Source of the DNA: Spirochaetes bacterium GWB1_60_80
GTDB lineage: Bacteria; Spirochaetota; Spirochaetia; Treponematales; UBA12059
Direction: 5' to 3'
Length of the DNA: 64,000 nt
NCBI GenBank assembly: GCA_001829185.1
Contig: MIAR01000036.1
Coordinates: 1 to 64,000 of the forward strand
A program made the translations under genes and the position numbers. Within the stretch, counting starts at the first letter, position 1; every line of letters begins with the position of its first letter. Positions 43,742 through 52,823 of this stretch are shown here, one piece after another. Under the pieces are notes generated by a model. The model was not told where the DNA came from, made no database searches, and saw only the letters and a program-made list of their open reading frames with translations.

Positions 43742-46048
43742 ATGACTGCAGCACTTGCCCGGGTCAAAGTGGCCGCGTTTTGCCTTTTTTTCGCCTTTAC
43801 CGCTCTGGCCTACGCTGGTTTGGAGTTCGTCGGCCCGGATATCGGCAGCGGGGACAACATCCTCTTTACCGCCCGGGTCGATATTCCCGGCGAGGAGGGC
43901 TACGACAGCCTGTTCGTGGCCAACGCCGCCAACGGCCGCCTGGAGCAGTTGACCTTCTACCCGGAGGCCATCGCCCTCCTGGACGACGGCCAACGCCTGC
44001 AAATCCGCAACCGCTTCGGTATTTTCATGACCGAGCGCGGCTTTGGCGGCCTGCAACCGGTCCGGGGCCTGCCTTCCTTCGCCCAGGGCTCGGCCGTGCA
44101 GCAGGGTCGCCTGGTCGATTCGCGGCCGTCGCCCGACGGCAGCATGATGCTCTACTTGTCGCCCTCCAGCGTCGCCCGGGCCAGCCTGATCCTCTTTGAC
44201 CTTGGCGCCGGCAGCGAAACGGTGGTGGCGCGCGACATCGAGTTCTCGGTCGACCGCTTCCCGGCCCGCTGGTCGCCCAATTCGCAGTACTTTATCTACT
44301 CGCGCGACGGTCAACTCTACTATTTCAGTACCGACCAACTGCGTACCAAGCGGGTGCTCGAGGAAAGCTGGCGCGGCATCGGAGCGGGCCGCATCGAGCA
44401 GGCGCGCTGGAGCAACAACGGTAACCTCTATGTGCTGCGCGATCGTTCGCTGTACCGCATTATGCCGGCCGAGTTCTTTACCCAGGCCATTTACGCCGGC
44501 ATCATTCCGCCAGGGACCCTGGTCGGCAAGGCGCCCTTCGCCTACGATCCCAATTTCGATTCTTTCTATATGTCGCCGGACGGCGCCAAGGTCTTGCTGT
44601 GCAAGGACGGGCGGAATATTTTTCTCTACCACCTGGACCCGGACGACTTTGGCCGCGAGGACAGCGTCAGCGCCTTGCCCTATCTGTTCCTGCAGGGCAA
44701 TACCACCATCCAGAGCGTGCTGTGGCCGGCCAGCGACAAGGTGACTGTCTTCACCGGTTCGCTGGAACATGGCCAGCGGGTGAGCGGCGCTTACCGGATC
44801 GACGTGCCGGCCCGGGACAGCCACAGCCTGAGCGCGTCCTTCAGCCAGCTGGACGTGCGCTCGGCGCTGTCGATGTCGCTGTCGCCGGATGAGAGCCGGA
44901 TTGCCCTGTGTACCGGCAGCACAGTCCTTATCTTGTCGTACGCCGACTGGCGGCTGCGCCAGTCGGTGGCTAGCCCCGGCGCCCGCCATGCGCTGTGGAT
45001 CGACTCCGGCCGGCTGGTGGTGGCCGGCGCCGCGGCCATCGAGGTGGTCAGCCTGGCCGACGATAGCCGCCAACTGATCGCCTTCGGCCAGGTGGACGGG
45101 TACGGCTGGTCGGAGGCCGGCGCCTTGATCGTCAAGGTAACGGATCGCGCCTATACCCGCGACCTGGCCAACCGGGCCTGGCTGCCGGCCGCCACCTACG
45201 CGGCGCGTACCGGCGCCACCAGCAACGGCAACTACCGGGTATACACCGACGCCATCGCGGCCGGTTCGTACCGCAACCTGTTGATGGTCCGTTCGGTCAG
45301 TGGCCTGGGCACCCGCAGCCTGGTGCCGGCGCCGGCCCGCAGCTATCGGCCGTTCCCGGCTGGCGAGGAAGCCAACAGCCCGCTGGTCTTTGACCATGGT
45401 TCGCGGCTGCGCCGCCGCGAGGTGTCCTTGGTCATCAACGCCTACGACGGCGCCGAAGGCCTGATGGCTGTCCTGGAAGCCCTGCGCCTCTACGACCTGA
45501 CGGCCACCTTCTTCCTGAACGGCGAATTTATCCGGCGCAACCCCGGCGCCGCCCGCCTGATCGCCGAAAGCGGCCACGAGGTCGGCAACATGTTCTTCAG
45601 TACCTTCGACCCGACCGACGCCCGCTATCGGATCGACCAGGAATTTATCCAGCGCGGCCTGGCCCGCACCGAAGACGACTATTTTGAGGCTACCGGCCGC
45701 GAATTGTCGTTGTTGTGGCATACGCCGCACTATTCTTCCAACAGCTTGCTCTTGCAGGCCGCCGTCGGCATGAACTATACCTATATTGGCAGGGACATCG
45801 ATTCCCTCGATTGGGTGGATCGCCTGGCCGGTAGTACAACGCCGGGTCTATACCAAAGCACGCACCAGTTGGTGGAGCGGATCACCGAGCTGGCTAAGCC
45901 CGGGTCGATCATCCCCATCCGTTTGGGAGTGCCGATGGGCGGACGCGACAGCTACCTGTTCAACGAGTTGCCGCTGCTCATCAATGCCTTACTAGGCGAG
46001 GGTTTCGCCATCGTCCCGGTCAGCGCCTTGCTGGAGAACGCCCGCTAA
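43742..46048 (+). CDS. Secreted beta-propeller protein with degenerate polysaccharide-deacetylase (NodB) domain
   Basis: 768 aa with signal peptide (VAAFCLFFAFTALAYAG). Residues about 30-540 form a TolB/WD40-like propeller (RPSPDGSMMLYLS, SPDGAKVLLCK, SPDESRIALCT). Residues about 555-765 resemble NodB deacetylases: SLVINAYDGAEG, LTATFFLNGEFIRRNPG, HEVGNMFFST, LLWHTPHYSS and IIPIRLG. The usual metal triad is incomplete: TFDDG is NAYDG and the His-x3-4-His pair after HEVGN is missing. It may bind glycan or have altered chemistry. The TAA stop coincides with the apparent CTAA target site of an 86-bp inverted-repeat element. Confidence 0.75.
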   Translation: MTAALARVKVAAFCLFFAFTALAYAGLEFVGPDIGSGDNILFTARVDIPGEEGYDSLFVANAANGRLEQLTFYPEAIALLDDGQRLQIRNRFGIFMTERGFGGLQPVRGLPSFAQGSAVQQGRLVDSRPSPDGSMMLYLSPSSVARASLILFDLGAGSETVVARDIEFSVDRFPARWSPNSQYFIYSRDGQLYYFSTDQLRTKRVLEESWRGIGAGRIEQARWSNNGNLYVLRDRSLYRIMPAEFFTQAIYAGIIPPGTLVGKAPFAYDPNFDSFYMSPDGAKVLLCKDGRNIFLYHLDPDDFGREDSVSALPYLFLQGNTTIQSVLWPASDKVTVFTGSLEHGQRVSGAYRIDVPARDSHSLSASFSQLDVRSALSMSLSPDESRIALCTGSTVLILSYADWRLRQSVASPGARHALWIDSGRLVVAGAAAIEVVSLADDSRQLIAFGQVDGYGWSEAGALIVKVTDRAYTRDLANRAWLPAATYAARTGATSNGNYRVYTDAIAAGSYRNLLMVRSVSGLGTRSLVPAPARSYRPFPAGEEANSPLVFDHGSRLRRREVSLVINAYDGAEGLMAVLEALRLYDLTATFFLNGEFIRRNPGAARLIAESGHEVGNMFFSTFDPTDARYRIDQEFIQRGLARTEDDYFEATGRELSLLWHTPHYSSNSLLLQAAVGMNYTYIGRDIDSLDWVDRLAGSTTPGLYQSTHQLVERITELAKPGSIIPIRLGVPMGGRDSYLFNELPLLINALLGEGFAIVPVSALLENAR

Positions 46049-46134
46049 GAGCCTGTCGGACTTATGAACGCAAGAGATGTTTTTGGGAGATTAATGAGCG
46101 AAATGCTGATCAAAATCCTAAGTCCGACAGGCTC
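46049..46134. mobile_element. 86-bp miniature inverted-repeat element, IS5-like ends
   Basis: Perfect 16-bp terminal inverted repeats, GAGCCTGTCGGACTTA (46049-46064) and its complement (46119-46134). It is flanked by CTAA (46045-46048) and CTAG (46135-46138), both of the YTAR form typical of IS5-family targets. There is no coding capacity. The stop codon of the preceding gene lies in the left flank. Confidence 0.8.
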
Positions 46135-46176
46135 CTAGGCTGGTTCGGGCCGTCGATTTTTAAGGTTTCCACCCCG

Positions 46177-46198
46177 CTGCCCGCCCTGGCGGGCAGAT
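46177..46198. other. Short perfect hairpin before the Lon-family gene
   Basis: CTGCCCGCC and GGCGGGCAG pair around a 2-nt loop, followed by ATCATTTT. It could be a weak terminator for the upstream gene or a leader structure. Confidence 0.45.
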
Positions 46199-46237
46199 CA
46201 TTTTCCCAAGCGCCGGCCAGGCGCTTCCGGAGGCTGT

Positions 46238-48655
46238 ATGAGCGATGATTTTTGCAAGCTGCCTGTGAGCCAAATCGAATATGCGGTTTCGGTCGACGAA
46301 GTGGCCCGGCTGGACGGCGCCGATTGGGGCAAGCGCATTATCGGCCAACCTCGCGCCCTGGAAGCCCTCAGCATGGGTACGGCTATTCGGGCCAAAGGTT
46401 ACAATGTATTCGTGACCGGCGCTTCCGGTACCGGTCGGCGCACGGCCGTCATGCAGGTGCTGACCAGCTATCAGCCGGCCGACTTGGAACTTTTCGACCT
46501 GTTTTACGTCTATAACTTTTCGTCGCCGCATGCCCCGCTCACCCAGGTTCTGCCGGCCGGACAGGGGCGGAAATTCCGTAAGGAACTGCATACCTTAGTC
46601 GAAAACATCAAGAAATTGGTGGTATTGCAGACCGAGAGTCTAGATTTCAAGAAACAGAAAGACGAATGCAGCGTCGCCTGGGAACAGCAGGAAAACGCCC
46701 GGCTGGTCACCTTTGAGGCCGAGTTGGCCGTTGACGGCTTTCAGGTGGTGCAGCTGCAAGGCGAGGACGGCGCCACCTCCACCGACATCCTGCCCCTGGT
46801 CGATGGCGCCCCGGTGCCCTTCGACGACCTGCAGGCCAAGCTGAAGGATGGCGCCTTGACCGCCGACCAGTTCGAGTCCTTGCGCGAGCGCTACCTGGTC
46901 TACATGGACCGCATGCGCCACCTGTTCGTCGAGCTGAAGCGCGGCCGCAACCAGCTCGACGACAAGCTCGAAACCCTACGGCGTAAAACGCTGCGTCCCT
47001 TAGTGCATGCCGAGGTGGAAAGCCTGGCGGCGCATTTTGGGGGCGACAAGCTGCATAGCTGGTTGCAGGCCCTCGAACAGGATGTGCTTAATCACCTGTA
47101 CATGTTCGCGCCGCTGGATGGGGCGGCCGGCGAGGCCTCCGAGCCGCTGTCGCATCGGCCCGGACGCTCGCCGCTCAGCCGCTATGGGGCTAACCTACTC
47201 AACGCCCACTCCGATGCCACTAAGGTGCCGATGATCTTCGAAGCCAATCCGACGCCGATGAATCTGTTCGGCACCATCGAGCAAGCCGCCGAGCCGAACG
47301 CCGACAGCAAGGCGGCCTACCTCAAGATTCGGGCCGGCTCGTTGGTGCGCGCCTCCGGCGGGTTCCTGGTCATCCAGGCCGAGGACCTGATGCAGGATGA
47401 GGACTGCTGGCACGCCCTGAAGCGGGTGTTACGCACCGGCCGTCTGGAAATACAGGCTCAGTCCGGTCCCTTCGGCGCGCCGGTGCTGCTCAAGCCGGAA
47501 CCGCTCGAGGTTGACGTCAAGGTGGTCATCATCGGCGGCGAGATGGTATACGACATGCTGTACCAGGCCGATCCGGATTTCAAGAAGCTGTTCAAGATCA
47601 ACGCCGAATTCGACGCCACCATGCCGCGTAACGACGAGACCCTGGCCGATTATATCGCCTTCATCCGCAAGATAACCCGCGAGGAGGAATTGCGCGAAGC
47701 CTCGGCCGACGGCATCGCCGCCGCTATCGAGTACGGCATCCGCCTGGCCGACCATCGGCAACGGCTGTCGACCTGTTTTTCGCGCATCGCCGATCTTTTA
47801 CGCGAGGCCGATTATCGGGCGGCCATCGCCGGCAGTAAGACCATTGACGCCGAGGCCGTCAATAACAGCCTGCAACAGCGCACCTGGCTGGCCAACCTGC
47901 CCGAGGAAAAGCTGGCCGACATGATAGTGGCCGGCGAGATCATCCTGATGGTGGCCGGCAGCTGCGTCGGCCGCGTCAACGGCCTGGCGGTGCACGATCG
48001 GGGCTATTTCGCCTTCGGTTTGCCGGCCGTCATCTCGGCCCAAGTCTCGCCCGGCGAAAGCGGGGTCATCAACATCGAGGGCGAGTCGGGCCTGTCCGGC
48101 GAGATCTACGACAAGGCGGTCATGATCGTCGAAGGTTTTTTGCGCAGCCGCTATTCGCGCAGCTATCCGCTGGCCGTGGCGGCCAGCATCTGCTTCGAGC
48201 AATCCTACACGGCGGTGGAGGGCGATTCGGCCTCCAGCACGGCGGTCTACGCCCTGCTATCGGCCATTGCCGGCGTGCCCCTGCGGCAGGATATCGCCGT
48301 CACCGGCTCGGTCAACCAGATGGGGCAGGTCCAGCCCGTTGGCGGCGTCACCGAGAAGGTCGAAGGCTTTTTCCATATCTGCCAGCGGGCCGGCTTTACC
48401 GGCCACCAGGGCGTGATGCTGCCGCGCCAGAACATCGTCAACCTGGTCTTGTCGCCCGCGGTAATGCAGGCCATCCGCGACGGCAGCTTCTCGATTTACG
48501 CCGTCGGCACCATCGACGAGGGACTCCAGGTGCTCACCGGCATCCATCCGGGCAAGATCGGCGCCGATGGCCAGTTCGAACCCGGCAGCTTCAATGCCAA
48601 GGTGTCGGCCGAATTATTGCGCATGTCGCGGGCCGCCAAAGACTTTTCGGCCTGA
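46238..48655 (+). CDS. Lon-family ATP-dependent protease (LonB/COG1067-like)
   Basis: 805 aa, CGGAGG upstream. An AAA+ module has Walker A GASGTGRRT (about 62-70) but is split by a long helical insertion (about 120-330), as in the LonB/LonC-type proteins called ATP-dependent protease La-like. The C-terminal protease domain carries the Ser-Lys dyad: S664 in GDSASS and K707 in TEKVEGF, 43 residues apart as in classical Lon. No N-terminal LAN domain and no membrane helices are seen. The Walker A has Arg after the invariant Gly where most have Lys (GTGRRT), so ATP hydrolysis may be impaired. Role: protein quality control. Confidence 0.88.
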   Translation: MSDDFCKLPVSQIEYAVSVDEVARLDGADWGKRIIGQPRALEALSMGTAIRAKGYNVFVTGASGTGRRTAVMQVLTSYQPADLELFDLFYVYNFSSPHAPLTQVLPAGQGRKFRKELHTLVENIKKLVVLQTESLDFKKQKDECSVAWEQQENARLVTFEAELAVDGFQVVQLQGEDGATSTDILPLVDGAPVPFDDLQAKLKDGALTADQFESLRERYLVYMDRMRHLFVELKRGRNQLDDKLETLRRKTLRPLVHAEVESLAAHFGGDKLHSWLQALEQDVLNHLYMFAPLDGAAGEASEPLSHRPGRSPLSRYGANLLNAHSDATKVPMIFEANPTPMNLFGTIEQAAEPNADSKAAYLKIRAGSLVRASGGFLVIQAEDLMQDEDCWHALKRVLRTGRLEIQAQSGPFGAPVLLKPEPLEVDVKVVIIGGEMVYDMLYQADPDFKKLFKINAEFDATMPRNDETLADYIAFIRKITREEELREASADGIAAAIEYGIRLADHRQRLSTCFSRIADLLREADYRAAIAGSKTIDAEAVNNSLQQRTWLANLPEEKLADMIVAGEIILMVAGSCVGRVNGLAVHDRGYFAFGLPAVISAQVSPGESGVINIEGESGLSGEIYDKAVMIVEGFLRSRYSRSYPLAVAASICFEQSYTAVEGDSASSTAVYALLSAIAGVPLRQDIAVTGSVNQMGQVQPVGGVTEKVEGFFHICQRAGFTGHQGVMLPRQNIVNLVLSPAVMQAIRDGSFSIYAVGTIDEGLQVLTGIHPGKIGADGQFEPGSFNAKVSAELLRMSRAAKDFSA

Positions 48656-48711
48656 TTGTGCTATAGTTCCGGTAGTTTGCCGTGCGGCCTGAAAAAACCG
48701 AGGAGTCGTCG

Positions 48712-50187
48712 ATGACCAAAACGCGTGTGCGAGGCAGCTTCGCTCTAGTGCTTAGCCTGACTGTGCTTTCAGTTTTCGCGCTGGCGGGCTGCGCTCCCCA
48801 GGAGGCCGCGGTTTCCAGCCGGCCCGAGGCGGCGCCTAGTTCCGGCGGCCCAGGGCCAGCGACGCCGACCGGTCCGGCGACGCCAAGCGGCAGCCCGGCC
48901 GTGGCCGCGACGCCGACCACGCCGACCGGCAGCCCGGCCGCGCCCGCGGCGACCCAGCCGGCGGCTTCGCCGGCCAGTGTCGCGCCCATCTCGAGCCCCG
49001 TCGGCCAGGCCGCCCAGCCGGTCACTCCTGCCGCCCCGGGCGCGACGAGCGCTACGATAACTCCCCCGGCCACCGGTGGCAGCGCCGTGGCGGCTCCAGC
49101 GGTTCCAGCGGCGACGCCCGCCCTTCGGGTCGGCGAGCTGGTCTTCCTGGATGGGAGCGTGGCCATCCACCGCCGCGGGCAGGTCATCGCCAATCCCGAT
49201 ATCGGCGACGTGGTGGAACCCTTTGACGTCATCGTGACCGGCGCCGGCAGCCGGGCCGAGATCGACATCGGCTCCGGCCGACCGGGCGGCGCCACCATCC
49301 GCCTGGCCGAGAACACCGCCTTCTATTATGACACCAGAGCGCTGAGCGCCGACGAGCGGCGCACCGTGCTGCAATTGCTGTCCGGCGCCATCGCCATTAA
49401 GGTCGACCGCCTGGTCAACGGCTCGTTCAGCATCGCCACCGACAACACCGTCCTCGGGGTGCGCGGCACGACCTTCATCGTCGACACCATTCCCGACGGC
49501 ACCGCCCTGGTTACCTGCGCCGAAGGCCGCGTCCAGGTCAAGGGGCAGGGCGGCAGCGCCCTCTTAGCCCAGCCCGGTACCGTCGTGACGGCCACCGCCA
49601 CCGGTACTGCCCAAGCCCGCCCGGTCGACCCGGCCGGCCTGAGCGGCTTCCGGACTACCTGGCGCGACGACGCCTACCGGGCTTTCGCCTCGCAAGCCCT
49701 GTTCATGATTTCGGCCCATGCCGCCACCATGGAGCGCAATGCGCCGCTCCTGTCGGCCGCGCACGCCCGCCTTCAGGCGCAACGCTCCGTCCTGCAGACT
49801 TGGCGCGAGGCGCGCGACGCCGGCCGGGTGCCGCGCTTTACCGATTGGACGGCCGAGAAGCGTGCCCTGGCGCCGGTGTTGTTCGATTGCCTGTCGGCTA
49901 TGTTCCAGTTGGAGCGGGCTTATTATCGTTTGCTGGAGCTGCGCAGCCTGCACGACGGTCCCGGCCGGGTCGGCGTCGGCAGCTTGCCGGACGGGCGGAC
50001 GAGCCTGGCCTTCTTCCGGGATTTCGAATCCCGCAACCGGAACGTACTAGTTCAGATGGCCGAGGTGCGCGACGTCTTGGAGTTGTTCATCTATGCCAGC
50101 GCTGGCAGCCCTATGGGCGGCTTCTTCGCGGACAAGGTGGCGGCGCTCGGCTCAGGCGGCCTCTTCCTGGGCGAAGAGGATTGGTAG
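48712..50187 (+). CDS. FecR-domain lipoprotein
   Basis: 491 aa from ATG 48712 with GAGGAG upstream. Signal with lipobox LAGC. Residues about 25-135 are a low-complexity Pro/Ala/Thr/Gly linker. Residues about 138-300 form a FecR-type beta domain (VGELVFLDGSVAIHRRG, then FSIATDNTVLGVRGTTFIV). The C-terminal 180 residues are helical and unrecognised. FecR domains in spirochaetes are common in surface proteins and need not involve iron. It begins a run of four same-strand envelope genes ending at 53549, with a 98-bp gap to the next. Confidence 0.8.
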   Translation: MTKTRVRGSFALVLSLTVLSVFALAGCAPQEAAVSSRPEAAPSSGGPGPATPTGPATPSGSPAVAATPTTPTGSPAAPAATQPAASPASVAPISSPVGQAAQPVTPAAPGATSATITPPATGGSAVAAPAVPAATPALRVGELVFLDGSVAIHRRGQVIANPDIGDVVEPFDVIVTGAGSRAEIDIGSGRPGGATIRLAENTAFYYDTRALSADERRTVLQLLSGAIAIKVDRLVNGSFSIATDNTVLGVRGTTFIVDTIPDGTALVTCAEGRVQVKGQGGSALLAQPGTVVTATATGTAQARPVDPAGLSGFRTTWRDDAYRAFASQALFMISAHAATMERNAPLLSAAHARLQAQRSVLQTWREARDAGRVPRFTDWTAEKRALAPVLFDCLSAMFQLERAYYRLLELRSLHDGPGRVGVGSLPDGRTSLAFFRDFESRNRNVLVQMAEVRDVLELFIYASAGSPMGGFFADKVAALGSGGLFLGEEDW

Positions 50188-50285
50188 ACTGATTTCGGCC
50201 ATCGGCGCCAGGCGCCGGCAACCGAAAATTCCGGCCGGCCGGATTGAGCGCCGGCCCGCGACTTATCTTGTCTGGGGAGGCTGTC

Positions 50286-51974
50286 ATGAAAAAGTCATTT
50301 TGGTTGGGACTGCTTGTCCTGCTCCTGGTTATAGGCGGCATTTTCGCCTGGCGCTTTCTGTCGGCTGGTTCCACCACCGGTAACAGCGCCGGCGCCGCCG
50401 CCGGTGGCGCCATCAGCGACGACCTGCCGATCGTTACGCCGCAGCCGTTGACCATCGGCGGCATCGGCGGTTACAGCCTGCCGAGCGTCGACCTGGGCGA
50501 CGGCCCGGTGCCGCTGGTGCGCATACCGCTGGATACCTGGGGCGGTTACGCCGCCCTGTTCGCCGCCAACGGCGGCGCGGCCCCGAACCGCGATTCGGTC
50601 TTCTACCGCGACCACCATTTCGCCGTCGAACTGGTGCGCGAGGAGAATGGACAAGCCCAGCTGGACGGCTTCGCCGCCGGCCGCTATACGGCCATCTGGG
50701 CCAGCATGGACAGCCTGCCGCTGCTCTACGACGCCCTGCACAACGATCGCCGGGTGGTGCCCCAGGTGATCGGCCTGTTCGACTGGTCGGTGGGCGGCGA
50801 CGGCATCCTGGTGCGCGATTCTATCCGCCGGCCGCAGGACCTGAAGGGCAAGACCATCCTGACCAGCTACGCCGAAGGTTATTCTTTTTTCATGCTCTGG
50901 TACCTAGCCCAGCTGGACATCAGCCCGCTCGACGTCCGGGTGGTGCACATCCCGGACGCCGAAAAGGCGGCCGAGGCCTTCCGCGACAACCCCGGCATCG
51001 CGGCTTGGGTCACCTGGACGCCCTTCCTGACCGACGCCATCGACCCGGACGCCGACGGCTACATGCCGGACGTGCGCCTGCTCATCAACTCGCGCGACGC
51101 CAGCCAGCTGATCGCCGACGTGCTGATGGCCCGCGGCGACCTAATCCGCGAGAAGCCGGAAATCGCTATCGGGCTAGTCGACGGCCTGCTGGCCGGCGCC
51201 GACTTGATAGCCAAGGGCGACGGCCGGGCCTTCGTTGCTATGGCCGCCTTTTACGGTCTAGCCGGCGGCGCGGCCGAGGCCCGCGAGTTGCTGATCGAGG
51301 TGCACCTGCCGACGCTGCCTGAGATGCAGATGTTCTTTGACCCGGAAAACCCGATCGGCGCTTATAAAATCTTCCTCCTGGCTCAGGAATACTACAAGAT
51401 GATCGGCAGCCTGGCGTCGACCGTCTCCTACGAACCGGATCGCGTCCTGTACCTGGCCGGCCTGGAGGCCGCCGCCGCCAGTGGCCGCTACGCCGGGCAG
51501 GGCAATACCATCCAGAACAGCTTCAACCGCGACGCGGCCCTCAATATCCATGACCTCGAGAACCAGCGCACGGTACTGGCCGCCGACATCCAGCTGTACT
51601 TCGAGGCGCAGCGCCTGGACTTCGACGTCGAGGGCGACAACGAGTCCGTGCGCCAGAACATGCGCTTGTTAGCCAGGATGGCCGAACAGATGAACATCCT
51701 GGGCACCACCCTGGTCAAGCTGGTTGGGCATCTGGATACCTCCAAGGTGGAGGAATTCCGCGCCCAGGGTCCGCAAGCCTTCATCGAGGCCAGCGCCCAG
51801 GCCAAGCTGATCTCCAAACGCCGGGCCGAATTCGTCAAGTCAGTGCTGATCGACCACTTTGGCATCGACCCGGATCGCATCATCACCGAGGGGCGCGGCT
51901 GGGACGACCCGGTGGACGCGGACGATCCGCAGTCCAACCGCCGCGTCGAGGTGCAGTTCATCAGTTTCGAATAG
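50286..51974 (+). CDS. Substrate-binding protein fused to OmpA peptidoglycan-binding domain
   Basis: 562 aa from ATG 50286 (GGGGAGG upstream). One N-terminal membrane anchor (LGLLVLLLVIGGIFAW). Residues about 75-380 follow the ABC-type periplasmic-binding pattern of NMT1/taurine/phosphonate binders (DSIRRPQDLKGKTILTSYAE, then FRDNPGIAAWVTWTPFLTDA). Residues about 435-562 are an OmpA C-terminal domain (LVKLVGHLD, then IITEGRGWDDPVD, SNRRVEVQF). The fusion would tie a ligand sensor to peptidoglycan rather than to an importer; no permease or ATPase is adjacent. The downstream VWA gene starts 9 bp later, so the two are co-transcribed. Confidence 0.85.
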   Translation: MKKSFWLGLLVLLLVIGGIFAWRFLSAGSTTGNSAGAAAGGAISDDLPIVTPQPLTIGGIGGYSLPSVDLGDGPVPLVRIPLDTWGGYAALFAANGGAAPNRDSVFYRDHHFAVELVREENGQAQLDGFAAGRYTAIWASMDSLPLLYDALHNDRRVVPQVIGLFDWSVGGDGILVRDSIRRPQDLKGKTILTSYAEGYSFFMLWYLAQLDISPLDVRVVHIPDAEKAAEAFRDNPGIAAWVTWTPFLTDAIDPDADGYMPDVRLLINSRDASQLIADVLMARGDLIREKPEIAIGLVDGLLAGADLIAKGDGRAFVAMAAFYGLAGGAAEARELLIEVHLPTLPEMQMFFDPENPIGAYKIFLLAQEYYKMIGSLASTVSYEPDRVLYLAGLEAAAASGRYAGQGNTIQNSFNRDAALNIHDLENQRTVLAADIQLYFEAQRLDFDVEGDNESVRQNMRLLARMAEQMNILGTTLVKLVGHLDTSKVEEFRAQGPQAFIEASAQAKLISKRRAEFVKSVLIDHFGIDPDRIITEGRGWDDPVDADDPQSNRRVEVQFISFE

Positions 51975-51983
51975 GAGTGGGCG

Positions 51984-52820
51984 ATGCGTGATAAAACTAT
52001 CAAGCAGCTGGTTGCCGGAGTGGTCGTTGTCTTGGCCATCGTCCTGGTGGTCGCATTTTGCAGCGAGCCTAAGGGCGGCAGTTCGGATAGCGAAGCGGTC
52101 GGGAAATCGTCCGACTACAGCCTGCAGTTCTCGCCCGAATTCCGGCCGGGGCAGGCCAGCCGCGACGACCTTGGCGTCAGCGTGGTTTTGGCGGTCGACG
52201 TCTCCGGCTCGATGTTCGACATTCCGCTGACCGGCGGCCCGCAGAAGTACATTCAGGCTAGCCAGGCTTTGGTGCGGGTGGTCGATGTCCTGGAGCGGCT
52301 GGTGGCTAACTCGCCGTCGGTCCAAGTCATCCGCCTCGGCATCGTCAAGTTTGACGACGATGTGGTGCCGCTCTTGCCGCTGACCAGCCTTGATGTGGCC
52401 ACCTTGCGCAAGGTGCGTTCCCTGGTGTCCGATCCGAACAACTTCGCGCCCGGCAATACCACCGCCATCGGCGCGGCCCTGGAACTGGGCGCCGAATGGC
52501 TGGCCCAATCCGGCACTATCCTGCGCTCCCTGATCGTCGTTACCGACGGCATCAACACTGCCGGCCAGGATCCGGAGCGGGTGCTGGCTGCCATCTACGC
52601 CAACCGCAACAGCGCCGCCACCGCGGATTTTCCGGTTTACACCAATACCACCCTGATTAGCCTGATCGGCTTCGACATCGACCAGGGGCAATTCAGCGCC
52701 CTGGAGGCTCTGGGGGCCCGCGTTACCTCGGCGGCCGATGAACAACAATTGAGCGTCGTCCTTTCCAACCTGCTGGAGGCGGACATCACGCGGCTGGAAG
52801 CAGCCGCCCTGGGAGACTAA
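51984..52820 (+). CDS. Membrane-anchored VWA-domain protein
   Basis: 278 aa with one N-terminal membrane helix (about 8-26, ending VVAFC). A von Willebrand A domain fills the rest. The MIDAS metal site is intact: DVSGSM, T in NTTAIG, and D in VVTDGIN. VWA domains mediate metal-dependent protein contacts. It lies between the substrate-binding/OmpA fusion gene (9 bp) and the XpaC-like gene (3 bp), indicating one operon and probably one envelope complex. Confidence 0.88.
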   Translation: MRDKTIKQLVAGVVVVLAIVLVVAFCSEPKGGSSDSEAVGKSSDYSLQFSPEFRPGQASRDDLGVSVVLAVDVSGSMFDIPLTGGPQKYIQASQALVRVVDVLERLVANSPSVQVIRLGIVKFDDDVVPLLPLTSLDVATLRKVRSLVSDPNNFAPGNTTAIGAALELGAEWLAQSGTILRSLIVVTDGINTAGQDPERVLAAIYANRNSAATADFPVYTNTTLISLIGFDIDQGQFSALEALGARVTSAADEQQLSVVLSNLLEADITRLEAAALGD

Positions 52821-52823
52821 AGC

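Noticed and set aside
43305-43745. 146-codon plus frame through the hairpin array
   Set aside because: The period of 65 bp shifts the frame every unit, and the predicted protein is Arg/Pro-rich with no start signal.
43739-45730. 663-codon open frame on the minus strand opposite the propeller-deacetylase gene
   Set aside because: It is a GC-bias shadow: the plus-strand frame has a signal peptide and recognisable domains, while the minus frame is Gln/His/Arg/Ala-rich low-complexity sequence without motifs.
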